From Symsagittifera roscoffensis (taxonomy: Eukaryota; Xenacoelomorpha; Acoela; Convolutidae), in assembly GCF_963678635.1 (NCBI RefSeq), contig NC_087070.1, positions 50,381,989 through 50,445,988 on the forward strand: DNA of 64,000 nt, read 5' to 3'. This document shows, piece after piece, positions 1-11,218 of this stretch. The notes under the pieces were generated by a model. It had not been told where the DNA came from. It searched no databases and saw only the letters and a list, made by a program, of their open reading frames with translations. A program made the translations under genes and the position numbers. How positions within the stretch are numbered: position 1 is the first letter of the stretch; every line of letters starts with the position of its first letter.

Positions 1-1471
1 GCAGTCGTAATTTGCAGTCGTTTAAATATCGTAAAGTGAAGACCAAAAAATGAAGTACTAGAATTTTTTGCGGTTATTTTGTTAAATTTTTAGGTGGCCG
101 TAAATTGTTGCCGGAAAACTCAAAGAAGCTTTGCCTTCATTTACTCGCAGTCTTGTTTCTTTTAAAGCTGTTCAATTTATTGAACTCTTTTGACCTTCAC
201 GTTCTAACTGTATTGCACGAATTCGTATCGTGATAAAAAAAAATGCAACCCAAAATTTCAAAATCAGCATTAAAAAGTTATCATTCTTAACACTCTGAAA
301 AATTTTCTATAAAATACCCAAATGTGAAAACAAAGCGACAAAAAGCTTTGATTGCTCGTAGATTTTAAATGTTTCTAACAATCTTTACGCTTAGTTTTCT
401 CAACACTAAATTAACAATCACGCAATATTCAAGGTCCCATTTGAACAATCTCTCTCAAACACACTAAGCAAATTATCTCCATTTTAAAACATTATTTGAA
501 CTCGTAGTTTTGTTTAGAAAAAACGAAATTGGCCACAGAAAAACAAACAGAATACCTTTTTTATAGAATTTTTTAGATAATTTTTTATCATTACTTTTTT
601 TGCTAATCAATGCCAAAAACAATATTCATCTGAAAAAAATTAAAAACCTACTTTCTGCCTAACAAACCAGGCTCAATGACATATTAGATTCAGTTTTTAA
701 AAAATCGAGAAAAACATGAATGAACATTTTTCTTCTTCGACAAGTTTTGAGCGAGCACCGCCAGCGATTACAGCAAAGAACCATGAAACAAAGTTCGTAA
801 TTGTGATAAACTTTCAAGCTTCAGTTAAAACTCCTCTGGCTCCAAAAACTTTAAAGTTATAAAATAAAGTGATAAAAACTTCAAAAAAATTAAACGCTTC
901 TTTTCCTTGCATTTTTGATCAGTTTTGTGCTACAAAAAATTTTCCATTGTCGCTAAAGGGAATCGGAACAATCAATGCGTTGCACCAGTACGAACAAAAA
1001 GCTTGATTTGTTGATAAAAGATACCGAAAAGCAATCCAGTTAGGTCAGTAGAATCTTGGCCAAAATTTCTGAACTTAGGTCGATAGGCCAACTAGAGGTG
1101 GTCGGGTGCTCGTTGTGACTTTTAAAAAATTGTTTCGAATTGTTTTGTTGTCTTGAGTTCAAAATTAAAAAAGATTTTTCTTTTGGGATTAATTTGTGCG
1201 AATTTATTTGGGTTTTAAAATAGCTAACTTGGAAATTTTGGAACATTGCCAATATTTTGCGCATTTAATGCGTAAGCGGAGATTTAATCCGTCTTAGAAA
1301 TCATTCCAATTTAGTTGATGAAGGCTAGTTGTCATAACTGCTACGTTACTAGGAGCCAAAAATTATCATTTCTTACTTCATACGGCGTGTGGAGAGATGA
1401 TTCCTAAAAAATTTTGTTTCGAAATGTACGTTATTTTTTTTTAGAAAACAAACACTTCTAAAGACCTTAAA

Positions 1472-1511
1472 CGGCAGTCAAAACAATCAAGGCTTCGCCC
1501 TGATACGAACA
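1472..1511 (+). repeat. Dispersed ~40-nt motif, copy 1
   Basis: A GGCAGTCA box is followed by ATCAAGGCTTCGCCCTGAT and an ACGAAC tail. Closely similar blocks occur at 2079-2119 and 43365-43408, and a weaker match sits near 964-998. Each is preceded by a T-rich run with a TAGAAA-like word. This looks like the conserved core of an old short interspersed repeat. No terminal repeats were recognised. Confidence 0.5.
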
Positions 1512-2078
1512 ATTTTTTGCGAGCATATATAATCAACAACACTGCTTGTATCAGGTTAAAGCACTAAATGATACGACTGCATTTCACTTTCTATGGAGTA
1601 GTTTTGTTTCAAATAGTTGATAAAAATGAAAAAATTTCGAAATGATTTTCAAAAATCATCACCCCACACGCTATCTAAATTACAAGCTATATAAATCTTG
1701 CATATTGAAATGCAATAAACAGACCAAAGAGCATGCCTCAAACCGAAAATGATACAGGTGAAAATGATACAGGTGAATTTTGTTTTAATTCGAGCTCAAA
1801 ACAGCAATAGGTTTTAAAAGATTTTAAGAAATTACGTCAAAAATTGTTAGTTAAAAAGTTGAAATTTGTCTGCAGAAAAACACCATCATCCCGAGCAGAA
1901 TTATTTCGAAAATTTTTACAATTTGAATAACTTTTTCTGTTTTCGTTAACAGCTGGTATTCAGCTCTGACTGCTCTCCTCTGGTAGGGCGCGAAAAAGTT
2001 TACAACAAAAAACTGAAAAGAAAATCAATTTTTTTCGCATTTTTTCTCTAGAAATTTTATTTACCCAGACACGTCAAC

Positions 2079-2119
2079 GGGCAGTCAGAACCTTCAAGGC
2101 TTTGACCTGATGTCAAAAA
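2079..2119 (+). repeat. Dispersed ~40-nt motif, copy 2
   Basis: This copy shares GGGCAGTCAGAAC, TTCAAGGCTTTG and CCTGAT with the copies at 1472-1511 and 43365-43408. In the best copy, GGGCA and TGCCC could pair as a short stem. The function is unknown, and the block may be part of a larger degraded repeat. Confidence 0.5.
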
Positions 2120-2640
2120 ACTGATGCTAAATGTTTCGCTCCTCAAATTTCAAAGTAAAGTTTTTGCTAGAAGAATGATGTCGTCTTTTTCTATTTCTAT
2201 CTGAAACAACAAATCTTGCAATATTCTTTAGCTTCTGTTTTTTTTTGTCGAAACACTGATCAGTATTAAGACCGCTTGAAAGTGACAATCAGTTTTTGAA
2301 GATTCTAACTTTGTAAGTTGCCAAATAATTTATCTATTTATTGCTATTTTTATTCAATTTAAAGGGTTTATTCAATTGGGCTATATTGTTTGTTTATGTT
2401 AGGGAAATAATTCCCATTCAAGATATAATCATTGCTGATAAGCGAGATAATCAAGCTAACTAAGCGAAAAAATTGGCTCCTACTCCAATTTTACTGGACA
2501 AAAAGAAATGCTCGTTTCTGATTGGTCAACACCTGGTATGGGAAAGGCTGATGAGCTGGGATAATATTTGATCAATATTTCAAATCTAAAAGTCATTATC
2601 AGTCAATTTGAATCCTAAACAAAATTTTCAAGTAGAAAAA

Positions 2641-2668
2641 ACCTATTTCAGGAATTGATAACATAAAG
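2641..2668 (+). promoter_or_regulatory. Strong splice acceptor just before the otp start codon
   Basis: A CCTATTTCAG sequence ends at 2651, only 17 nt before the ATG at 2669. It could be the 3' end of an intron in the 5' untranslated region, or a spliced-leader trans-splice site. No donor can be assigned upstream with confidence. The short leader between acceptor and ATG (2652-2668) contains no other ATG, which supports 2669 as the start. Confidence 0.4.
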
Positions 2669-2681
2669 ATGAATTCAATCG
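2669..2681 (+). CDS. otp: otp exon 1 (start codon exon)
   Basis: ATG, three codons and one further base are followed by a perfect GTGAGT donor. The phase-1 end matches exon 2, where the split codon reads Gly. An alternative first exon further upstream cannot be excluded, because such a short coding exon could be a fortuitous fit. Confidence 0.55.
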
Positions 2682-5600
2682 GTGAGTTTAATGTAATTTG
2701 TTTTTAAATCTCCAAAAAACAACAATTTTTTGATATCTTTAAAGGTAAATCAACTAGCAACGTTTTCATATTTCAACCAAACCAGCAACTAAATCCTTGA
2801 TAGTAAAAATTCATCTGATTTTTTAGTCGATAGAGAATTACTGACAAGGTGTAATATGGAAACTTTTTAGAAATTTGAAAAAACTTGATCCTTATTTGTT
2901 CAGGAATTTGTTCAGATGTTCCCAATCTTCACCATCCGATTTCCATTTCGACCTCAGCATCAGTAGAGCAACACATTCTGAACTCAGTCGCGAAAGCAGG
3001 ACACCTTCCCCCTAACCACCCACTCGGCAACAACAACAACCCCAAGCAACTGCTCCCGCTCTCACTGACCCCGCAACAACACAACAGTCTCTCGGCAGCA
3101 TCAGCAGCGTCGCCAGCGTCGAGTGAGGGCAGCGTTCCGACACCGTCCTGTTCTCCCGTCAAAAACAGTCCGCAAGGTCAGATTTTTTTGAATCAGATTC
3201 AACTATATTACTCTTATATTACACTTTTGATATAATTGTATATTTTTGATATAATTGTGTTTTTTTTTGCCTTCTTCTATTCAAATTTGAATTTAAAATA
3301 TGTCAGAATACTTGTAGAAATTGTCGAACAATTTTAACTTTTCTCAAAATATTTGATATGTTCTTGAAATTTATTAACTCAAGATCTCTTAAATATACCC
3401 AGTTACTTATTCCTGTAAGCGCCTTAATAAAAGAAGTTTTTCTTAAGCGTCATTTGCAGGGGCGGATCTAGGAGTTTCTCGGGGGGTGGGGGCGGATTTT
3501 CAAAAAACTTTTTGTAGGTCGACCAAATTGATTTTTTGAGCTCTCTTAAGTTCCTATGAAGACCCCATATTAACCAAATTTTCTGCGCAGCAGGCAAAAT
3601 TTTGAAAAAATTCGTTTTAAAACTTTTTTGGAAATTTTTAACCAAAAAATTGCGTTTTCTTCGGCGCGCTCTCCCCTCAAAATTAGTATATTTTGACGCC
3701 GAAGGCGCCATTACAAAAATTTTAGGGTGAGTAAGCCAAAAAAGGGTTATCTCAAAATAGTACAAAGAAGGACCCTTTGGGTCGGCATGGGGTCGAATCC
3801 CTGAGAGAAAAACAAGTCCCCCCCCCCCTAAATCCACCCTGGTCCTGTGGAACTATGGATTAATCTAATTAGTTGCTCAAACTTAAAGTTAATAATAAAA
3901 AAATGGGTTACAACGTGCCAATTTAGAATGTTTATAGATATAATCCGCAAATATAATTTTAATTATAATAGTATTATAGAAAAAACTAAACAAAAGTAAG
4001 AACTCGGAACAATAAAAACCTTTACACCCGTATTTCTTGAGTCTTTCCCGTTGAAGCCTTTGCCCGCACGCCGAGTACAGAAAAATTATACTTCCATATA
4101 ATTTTACACTCCTACATTGCAATTTTACAATTATGGGAGGGGGCATAATTTGCAGGGGCAATGGGACAGACGCTATTTCTTTCATATTGATTTGAGAAAC
4201 TTTTTTTCTACAAAGATTTAAGTTGCATCGCACTCGCGTGGTTCCAATATAATCAAAGACAGTTGATTTTTCTCGCTGGTTTTGTGTCAAAAACATCATC
4301 TAGTCCATAATTTCGGGTATCTGACTAACTTTCTGTGACAGTTATGAAGACTTTTTAACTTGAGAATTTTGAACAAAGATTGTACTAAAATTCGTGGTTG
4401 AATAACTCTGGAAACACCGTAAATTGTGGCATGATTTGGTTAATTATGTGGCAGGAAGCTCAATATTATTACAAATTCTCTTGTTTAGGGCAATCGCCGG
4501 TTAAACTTTCATCGAACAACTCGGGTGGGGGTGGAGGAGGGGGAGGGGGAGGAGGGGGAGGGGGAGGAGGGACTGTGGTGCCCAAGCCGAAGCGACATCG
4601 AACCCGATTCACGCCGGCTCAGCTGAACGAGTTGGAGAGGTGTTTCAACAAGACACACTACCCGGACATCTTCATGCGAGAGGAACTGGCTATGAGAATT
4701 GCACTGACTGAATCCAGAGTCCAGGTAATTATCTTTTCACACCGTGCATGTTGTTAACTTTGGCCGTTTCCAAGCCACGGGGGTGAAAAAAGTAAGAGAA
4801 GGGGAAGGGGAAGGGGGGGGGGGGTAATTTATCCAGACCTTACGTTTCTACTCCACTTATACTTTGAGCTATATCCCATTGCGACCCCTCCCCCATCCAA
4901 ACTATAGTAAAAAAATATGGGGCCGCATTCTTGTACTATGGGGAGGGAGTGTTTACTACTGTGGGCTTCAACTTGTTGATTGATGGGAAGGGGGCTAGAT
5001 TGGGAAAAAGTGAACACTTTTAAAGGCGAAATAGATATTTACCCATTCAAGAAACCTCCTTCGGCAAAAACCTACTGGAAATTTGTAAAAGCAAGCAAGG
5101 CTAGCCGGTTACTGTGCAAGTAGCACAGAATGTTCCGACCGTATTTTTTCAAAAATACAAAAAAGTTTTTTGCAAATTAATGTCGTTTTTTTTTCCGGCG
5201 TGGTGTGATAAAAGGAGCTGAACAAAAAACTGGGGATTAGGTATATTCGACAGCTATACTAAGAATAGCAAATTGAAAAATAAATTTTGTTGAAAAATTA
5301 CTAAAAGAACGACAAAAAAAATTTTAAAAAATTTCGAAAATTTTTTCAAGTTTTTTGCAGTTTTTTGAATTTTTGATTCCAAAAAAATCGCTAAAATACT
5401 CAAAGTAAACAATCGTTACCCAAGTAAAACTAAGTTTATACGTTTTAAATTATGCTAATGTAAGCTTTTAAGAAATTAAAATAAGACTGCTTGCTCACTT
5501 TGTTCGCTCGAAATAAGACAAAAAACCAAAAATTTTAAAATGTGGTTCGAATCACGATTGTAATTGAATCACGATTATATGATATATCAAACCAAAGCAG

Positions 5601-8600
5601 AACAGAACATTAAGCAACTACAACAGACCCGAATACAAAGTTCCTCCCCGTTTTCAATGGTCGGAACGATGAAAACGGAAAAATTCAGACAGGCTGAGCA
5701 GCGTTTTGATAGTTCCTCTGCTATTCATAAGCGCTGACTAAAATTCACAATCATTTTATGATTTAGCTGTATTCTTTTGTATGCCACAATTTACAGATAC
5801 TTTAGTTAGTTGTTCCGACCACATAAAGTGGGAAGGAGTTTTGTCTTCAGATGTGTTTTTTTTTTACCCAGAATGGGCCGAGTGAATAAAATATTAATAC
5901 CATTTCAGTCCTGGATCGATCGGCATTTAAAAAAAATTGCTCAGTGTGGAGAAAAACCGGTTAAAAATATTCGTTTTTTTTAAGTTTAATTTCGAGCAAC
6001 TTTTGGTTATTATTTAGGCTAGCATTATAACTAGCATTGTATATATGCATTGTAAATGTAAGACCGTCCAACCTTTGGTGTTTTGAGTAACCAAGGTCTT
6101 TGTGACTTGTGTTCGGTTGCAACTACAACCGACAGTTTTTCAGAAACTAAATTTAGAAAGAAAAAATCAAAATTTTTTGTTTATGGGAAAACATCTATCA
6201 TACAATTTTCATATATGGAAAAATGCTTATCATAGAGTTTTCATACAATTTTCTGTACGTATGGAATTGTATGAAATTGTATGACAAGAAGTTTCTCATA
6301 TATGGAAATTGTATGATAAGAAGTTTTGGTCAACCCGGGCTATTTACAAAAACACAAAAAAGCTTTTGATGAAGCCTTGACAACCAGTTTGTGGAGTTTA
6401 ATTCAGCTCGTCTTTGGCAATAAACTGTTTTAAGCAGGTTACAGAAAATCAGCTGAGAATTAGTATTTTTTTGAATTTTGATTTGTTTTGTGAAAACAAT
6501 ACTGTCGAATTTGACTTATTCACTAAAGTTCTAAGCTTTCGCCTTTCCTCTCATGACACCAGGGATTTTTGAGTTAACGTAATCCCAGGGAAACTTACAT
6601 GAAATCGAAGAAAGTTTGCTCAGATTGTGAAGCCAGACATTTTAACCTGTAGTCGATTAACTCACTTTAAAATGCAATTTTTCAAAGTACTTTAAGAGAA
6701 AGTCACTTTTCAGTCTATCGACTTGATCTTCCTTTCATAGCCAAAACTCAATCTATATAATAAATATAAGATATTCTATAACAAAACTAATTCAATGCAC
6801 GAAATTGCCTACATTTCCGGTTTATCCTTTTGGGCGTCTTGTTTTCAGAAGTACCCATTTAACACCTTTTTATCAGTCAATTCAGAAAAATATTTCTTTT
6901 TGTTTCAAAATTTGAAGTTTTGTAATTTTCCGCCTATATTGAATGCTCACTTCTTGTGCAGTCTTTTTTTCACACTTTTTTTGTCTAAGTCACCTCTTGT
7001 TGATATATCTTTTTGTTTTCATTTTTCATTTTTTATTTTTTCAGCCTGGACAAAGGAAAACTGGCACGCCAGTTAGTCTGTCAGAGCAGGAAACAATTAT
7101 TTGTTCATATCCCAAAATTACGCCTGATTATGATCAAATTTATCCAATATCCTGTTTATAAACTCCGCGACTTTATTGACTCTGGAATAGATATGAAAAA
7201 TTAAAATCCGACCGGCGCTTTTTTGGACTATTTAGGACAAGTTTCAAAATGAAATTTGATTAATTATTATTGTATGTTGTGATACAAGATATTGAAATAT
7301 AGAATTTGAAATATGGCGGATAGAATTATCCCGCATTTGTTGTTTCGGAGCGAATTTTTTTGGGGGACTTAAAAGTCATTAATCACCTGATCGTGGTCAA
7401 TAACAAGAAAATATATGTTATCTCCAATTTGTAAATGTTGTTATTATCTCATAATTATCGGGTCACTTTTGCTCTAACTTGGGCTGATATTATCCCGCGA
7501 GGCATATTAGCCTGAAAGAGCACAGCTGAACCCAAAGGGAAGAAAGGAACCGTTTTCCTTTCCCACAAAACATAAATGCCATCGTAATCAAGCTAATAAA
7601 ACAAATCACTAAATGATGACTTCTTGTTACTGGTAATAAAACCCACGGATGAAATCTGTAAGAAATTCAAAACTGGTTATCAAAATAAAGATCTTTCATA
7701 TTTTAACAAGCCCCAAAAATATCCGATCTCTTTAACTATTTCCCCCTTTTGGCACCTAGTAACGAATCCCTTTTACAGTATTTACACCCTTTTTCAAAAT
7801 ATACATTTGAAGTATAAAAAGTGAAAGAAACTGTTCTCAAATAGTCAGTTGCTTAGTGAAAACCAAACAGTTGATTAGCAATCATCAATGATTTAATCTA
7901 AATTTTTCAGGACTCATTAAGTGCATATATAAAATTGGATATTTAGGTCGAATTGTGGTTCAAGCAAGAACCAATTGCAAATTATATAAATAACGTTAAG
8001 ATGCTATGTAATGATTGTAACTGCTCTAATTTGGGAGAACATCAGCTGATATTTCGACCTGTCCTGGTGATATAGTTCTAGGAAGGGAAAGCGTTTTGCT
8101 TTTTCTTGCAAATATTTTGCCAGATTTGCATACATTAGGATGCTTCATGAACGTTTTTTTAAACTTCAATTTTCAATTTTTTGTTTTAGGTTTGGTTCCA
8201 AAACCGACGAGCCAAATGGAAGAAACGGAAGAAGTGTTCGCCGAACGTGTTCCGAGGAGGCGCCCTTCTCACTCCCGGCTCACACCCCATGGGCTTCGGA
8301 CAGTTCGCGGCTTTCGGAGGTGACCCCTTCGTTTGCAGCTACAACCCTTTCGCCCCAGACCCCAGACAGTGGGGATCGGCAGGAGGCGCCGCCACGACCC
8401 CTAACAACTCCATGACTTCTTTCACGTTCCCGCCGACGTTCGGGAACCCGAGACATTCGGGAATCGGGACGGCTGGAAACTCAATCAACCAGGCGGCGTT
8501 CGGGTTTGGAATGGAAACTCAGCCGGGGAATCTAGGCCTTCAATCGGGACACTCACTGGCTCCAAATAGTCCGACTTCGGTGACGTTTCCGGTTTTAAAT

Positions 8601-8849
8601 CAGCAGGCGCAGAGTTTCGCAAATGCGATGATGTGCGCGAATAATGCGAATGTAACAGCTAATGGGAATATAATCGATGGTCCAGGGTCTGGAATTCCAC
8701 AACTGGGTTCCTCAATTCCGAGTCCGATTCCGGTCGGCGCTTCAAACGACCCTTCGGGTCTCATGGCTCTACGGCGAAAAGCACTGGAGCAAACTGCGTC
8801 CATGAATTCTTTCAGCGCTCTTTCAAATTGCGGTTTTGATTTAAGATGA
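2669..8849 (+). CDS. otp: Orthopedia (Otp) homeobox transcription factor, four exons
   Basis: Four exons join in frame (2669-2681, 2904-3176, 4489-4724, 8190-8849; 1182 nt, 393 aa plus stop), with introns in phases 1, 1 and 0 and consensus GT-AG ends. Residues 1-107 are low-complexity Ser/Pro/Gln/Asn-rich sequence. Residues 108-123 are an uninterrupted run of 16 glycines. Residues 129-188 are the homeodomain, with Phe8, Trp48, Phe49, Gln50, Asn51 and Arg53 in place and an intron between positions 46 and 47, as is usual in paired-like genes. [16 protein letters not shown] and [12 protein letters not shown] are near-diagnostic of Otp. The C-terminus carries an OAR-type motif ([12 protein letters not shown], about residues 367-378), another Otp hallmark. 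Known Otp proteins act in the nucleus, bind TAAT-core sites and specify neuroendocrine neurons. The tiny first exon (4 codons plus 1 nt) is the least certain part. Confidence 0.88.
2682..2903 (+). other. otp intron 1
   Basis: A phase-1 intron of 222 bp, with donor GTGAGT and acceptor TTATTTGTTCAG. AT-rich; no other feature seen. Confidence 0.6.
2904..3176 (+). CDS. otp: otp exon 2 (Ser/Pro/Asn-rich N-terminal region)
   Basis: This exon encodes about 91 residues rich in Ser, Pro, Asn and Ala, including an NNNN run, and is far more GC-rich than its introns. It ends with AAG before GTCAGA (phase 1). The expected disordered N-terminal part of Otp is poorly conserved between phyla, so the assignment rests on frame continuity and composition. 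Confidence 0.75.
3177..4488 (+). other. otp intron 2
   Basis: A phase-1 intron of 1,312 bp from GTCAGA to CTCTTGTTTAG. It contains a hAT-like MITE at 3457-3841; the rest is AT-rich with no recognised content. Open frames on the minus strand here fall in the MITE or in AT-rich sequence and are not genes. Confidence 0.75.
3457..3841 (+). mobile_element. Non-autonomous hAT-like DNA transposon (MITE), 385 bp
   Basis: The left end reads CAGGGGCGGATCTAGG. The right end, read on the other strand, gives CAGGGTGGATTTAGG, so the ends form imperfect terminal inverted repeats of about 16 bp, each next to a G/C run. The flanking octamers GTCATTTG (3449-3456) and GTCCTGTG (3842-3849) match at 6 of 8 positions, fitting a decayed 8-bp target duplication of the hAT type. 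There is no transposase. It sits inside intron 2 of otp and is old, judging by the mismatches. Confidence 0.65.
4489..4724 (+). CDS. otp: otp exon 3 (polyglycine and homeodomain positions 1-46)
   Basis: The exon starts after CTCTTGTTTAG and finishes at GTCCAG before GTAATT. It encodes a short Ser/Asn linker, 16 consecutive glycines (4524-4571, a purine GGA/GGG tract prone to slippage), the basic KPKRHR arm and homeodomain helices 1, 2 and the start of 3. Its phase-0 end after Gln46 matches the exon 4 start at Val47. Confidence 0.92.
4725..8189 (+). other. otp intron 3
   Basis: A phase-0 intron of 3,465 bp that splits the homeodomain between positions 46 and 47. The donor is GTAATT and the acceptor TTTTTTGTTTTAG. 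It contains a G-rich low-complexity tract near 4795-4825, a C-rich one near 4884-4900 and a palindrome cluster at 6188-6326. No gene was seen on either strand. Confidence 0.8.
6188..6326. repeat. Nested inverted repeat (hairpin-forming), about 139 bp
   Basis: Arms at 6188-6216 and 6297-6326 are inverted copies, about 30 nt long and close to 90% alike, built on ATCATACAATTTTCATATATG. Shorter copies of CATACAATTTT and its complement lie between them, so the block can fold in several registers. It may be a small foldback MITE or a hairpin amplified inside the otp intron. No flanking target duplication was recognised. Confidence 0.5.
8190..8849 (+). CDS. otp: otp exon 4 (homeodomain positions 47-60, C-terminal domain, OAR motif)
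   Basis: The exon begins at Val47-Trp48 ([15 protein letters not shown]) and runs to the TGA at 8847-8849. After the homeodomain come a Gly/Phe/Pro-rich stretch, a long Ser/Asn/Thr/Gly-rich region and the C-terminal OAR-type motif LRRKALEQ, about 25 residues from the end. The known OAR motif in paired-like proteins modulates activity. The exon is strikingly GC-rich against its surroundings. Confidence 0.92.
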   Translation, partial: VWFQNRRAKWKKRKKCSPNVFRGGALLTPGSHPMGFGQFAAFGGDPFVCSYNPFAPDPRQWGSAGGAATTPNNSMTSFTFPPTFGNPRHSGIGTAGNSINQAAFGFGMETQPGNLGLQSGHSLAPNSPTSVTFPVLNQQAQSFANAMMCANNANVTANGNIIDGPGSGIPQLGSSIPSPIPVGASNDPSGLMALRRKALEQTASMNSFSALSNCGFDLR

Positions 8850-10047
8850 ACTGAAAAATTGATAGTAAGAAAACGAAAAAAACTCAGTGTCCAAATCAAT
8901 TTTTAAATTTTTGATAAATTGTACATACATATATTCTTAATGTTTACATATTCTACAAGTCAACCCAATGTTTTATCATTGTTTTCTCATATAAATGTTC
9001 CAAACTATAATATAAAATTTTACTTTTCAAGAATTTTTATTTAAATTTAGAAAAAAGTTACATAAAAAATGCTTTTATGAAAAATGTTTGCAACAAAAAT
9101 TGAAAAAAAAACCTTATCTGACGCTGAAGCCTTTGTTACTTTTTGCCACTTTTTTTAAGTCACTACTTTTTGGAGAATGATGCTTTTCTTAACCAAAAAA
9201 TCAAAAAACCGTATATTTTGATGACATTGGAGTAATCTGGTATCAGCCTGATATTTTTTGGATGAGAATGCTTTTTATACACCTTTCAGTTGCTCTTAAA
9301 AAGTTCAGTTCCCAAGTGAGGCACCTATGTGTTTTTGCAATTTTGACCACCCACAGGCCGAAAGGGATTGAAAAATTTTTGATAATGGTTTGTTGTTATG
9401 GCGGACAACAAAACTATCTTCATCAATTTTCTGTCAATATGAGATAAATTTGGAAACAAAGTGTGCTCAAAGGAACAAAAAAAAAGTGTTTTTAACGGTT
9501 TACCACAAAAACACGTTAAATCACAAACAAAATAACAAAATGTTTTTAAAATATATATCAAATTAGTGCCGCTTACAACCGTGATTTGAAAAACTTCGAA
9601 ACAATTCTGCCGGTGACGAAAAATGATATCTAAAATATTGGTTTTTAAACGGCATATTTTGTCGGTACAGTTGTTTTGTCGCAGATTCCGCAAGAAGTGA
9701 AAATAGCGGGTTGTTTTGGATTCCAAAAATTAAAACGGATTCCGCAAAATGTAAGCGGATTACGCAAATCGTATATCGTAGGTTTGTTTGTTATATTGAA
9801 CTGAACCAGTCCCTGCTTAAGCAACTAAGAGCTATAGATAAAAATTTGATCTAGAAAATACGGAATTTAAAAGCAAGATTTTAATTTTTGTCAGTGGAAT
9901 CCAATAACAAATCTTAAATCTCTGCTTAATTTAAATTGTGAACTTATTCCCTTAGCGTTTGGAATAAATGACATTTATTTTGAAATCAACTTTATAACTC
10001 ATGAAATACTTTACCTCAGGTTGTTTTCAATTCTTAGTATTTCTTAG

Positions 10048-10155
10048 TATTTGAGATCGGAAAATTATTCTTTCTTTCATTATTTGAGATCGTAAAAATG
10101 ATCATGTTTTCAGTATTTGAAATCGGAAAGGTGTTCTTTCTTACAGTACTTGAGG
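10048..10155 (+). repeat. 33-bp tandem repeat, three copies plus a partial fourth
   Basis: The unit starts TATTTGAGATCGGAAAA and recurs at 10048, 10081 and 10114, with the first bases of a fourth copy at 10147. Copies differ at several positions. The unit length is a multiple of three, but there is no surrounding open frame, so this is a small minisatellite. Confidence 0.75.
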
Positions 10156-11167
10156 TTTAGCTGGTGAGTTCAAACTGTTGGCAGTAAATGAGATTGTACT
10201 TTTGGACAGTTTTACTGATAACCCACAAAAAGATTACAATTAAAAATGTAAGTTCAAGGCATAATTAAATATGCTACTGGAATCAGCTTCCAATTCGCAG
10301 TTTTCGCTTGCTATTTGCGGTTTCTGCTTATAGTTGCGAGTTCCGTAACATCTCAATTTTACTATTATGTTTATTATTTGTACGTGAACTCCCTAAAATG
10401 TTCCTGGTCTCGCTACTACTGTTGCAGATTTTGCAAATTCGATTAATTTGGCGCGGTTTTGAGCGGTACAGTGTTTTAGCCATTTGTTTGTGGAATCCAA
10501 AACAGAAAAAAGATTTTTAAAATGTAGCAATGTTTTCGGATGTTGCGACAAAATAAGATGACTGATTTTGACCTTTTGCGGAATCCGTTGATGTTTCACG
10601 AACTGCACAGTTTGGCCGTGTAATGACAATTGTAATTGATGATAACCAATTTTTTCAATCGTAATGACAATCTAATTTTTTTCGTTATGCAGAAAAATTG
10701 ATGTGATACTCTGTGTTCAGATGGACCAAAACGTGACGAGACATCTCATTTTCGAAGATTTTTTTAATAGATAATGAAATAATAGCCCACAGGATATATT
10801 TAAAATAAACTTTTGGTTCAACAACATGTTGGCAAAAAAATTGTAACCGGTTTTAATCTGTTTATAAAAAATCTGCGTCAACTATAATCAATTGTAATGT
10901 ATTTTAAAAGATTTGGTTTTTTGGAAAAAATCACCTTTATAATCAATTAGAACTTTTTTAAACGCTTCAATTTTGTAATTATACTCGAATATAATGGTCA
11001 AAAAATCAATATAATAATCCTTTAAAATCAATTACTTAAGAATTAACTTGGATGCCGGATGGCTATTCTTTTAATTACTCCAGTGAACCAGTACATTAAT
11101 GTTACGCGTTAGTTCAACTGCTTAAAACAATTCTTGATGTGTATGTCAGCACTTTTCATTGCCCTCT

Positions 11168-11218
11168 GATAGTCTATATTATGTGCTTATATTAAATCAA
11201 CTACTGACATAGACTATC
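11168..11218. repeat. Short inverted repeat
   Basis: GATAGTCTAT at 11168-11177 is matched by its exact complement at 11209-11218 across a 31-nt spacer. It could be a hairpin, or chance in AT-rich sequence. Confidence 0.3.

Larger units (their letters stand above)
1..2650. other. AT-rich DNA upstream of otp, no gene seen
   Basis: The stretch has very low GC content, frequent A and T runs and only short chance open frames; none has the composition or motifs of a protein. It holds two clear copies and one possible degraded copy of a short dispersed motif, listed separately. It is the natural place for the otp promoter and enhancers, but I could not pick out a convincing TATA box or initiator. 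Confidence 0.6.

Noticed and set aside
1040-1264. 74-codon minus-strand frame upstream of otp
   Set aside because: AT-rich composition, no motif, no splice context and no similarity to anything recognisable.
3424-3837. 137-codon minus-strand open frame in otp intron 2
   Set aside because: It coincides almost exactly with the hAT-like MITE and has low-complexity, non-protein-like composition.
9325-9726. 133-codon minus-strand frame downstream of otp
   Set aside because: It has the amino-acid mix expected from AT-rich non-coding DNA and no domain; not supported as a gene.
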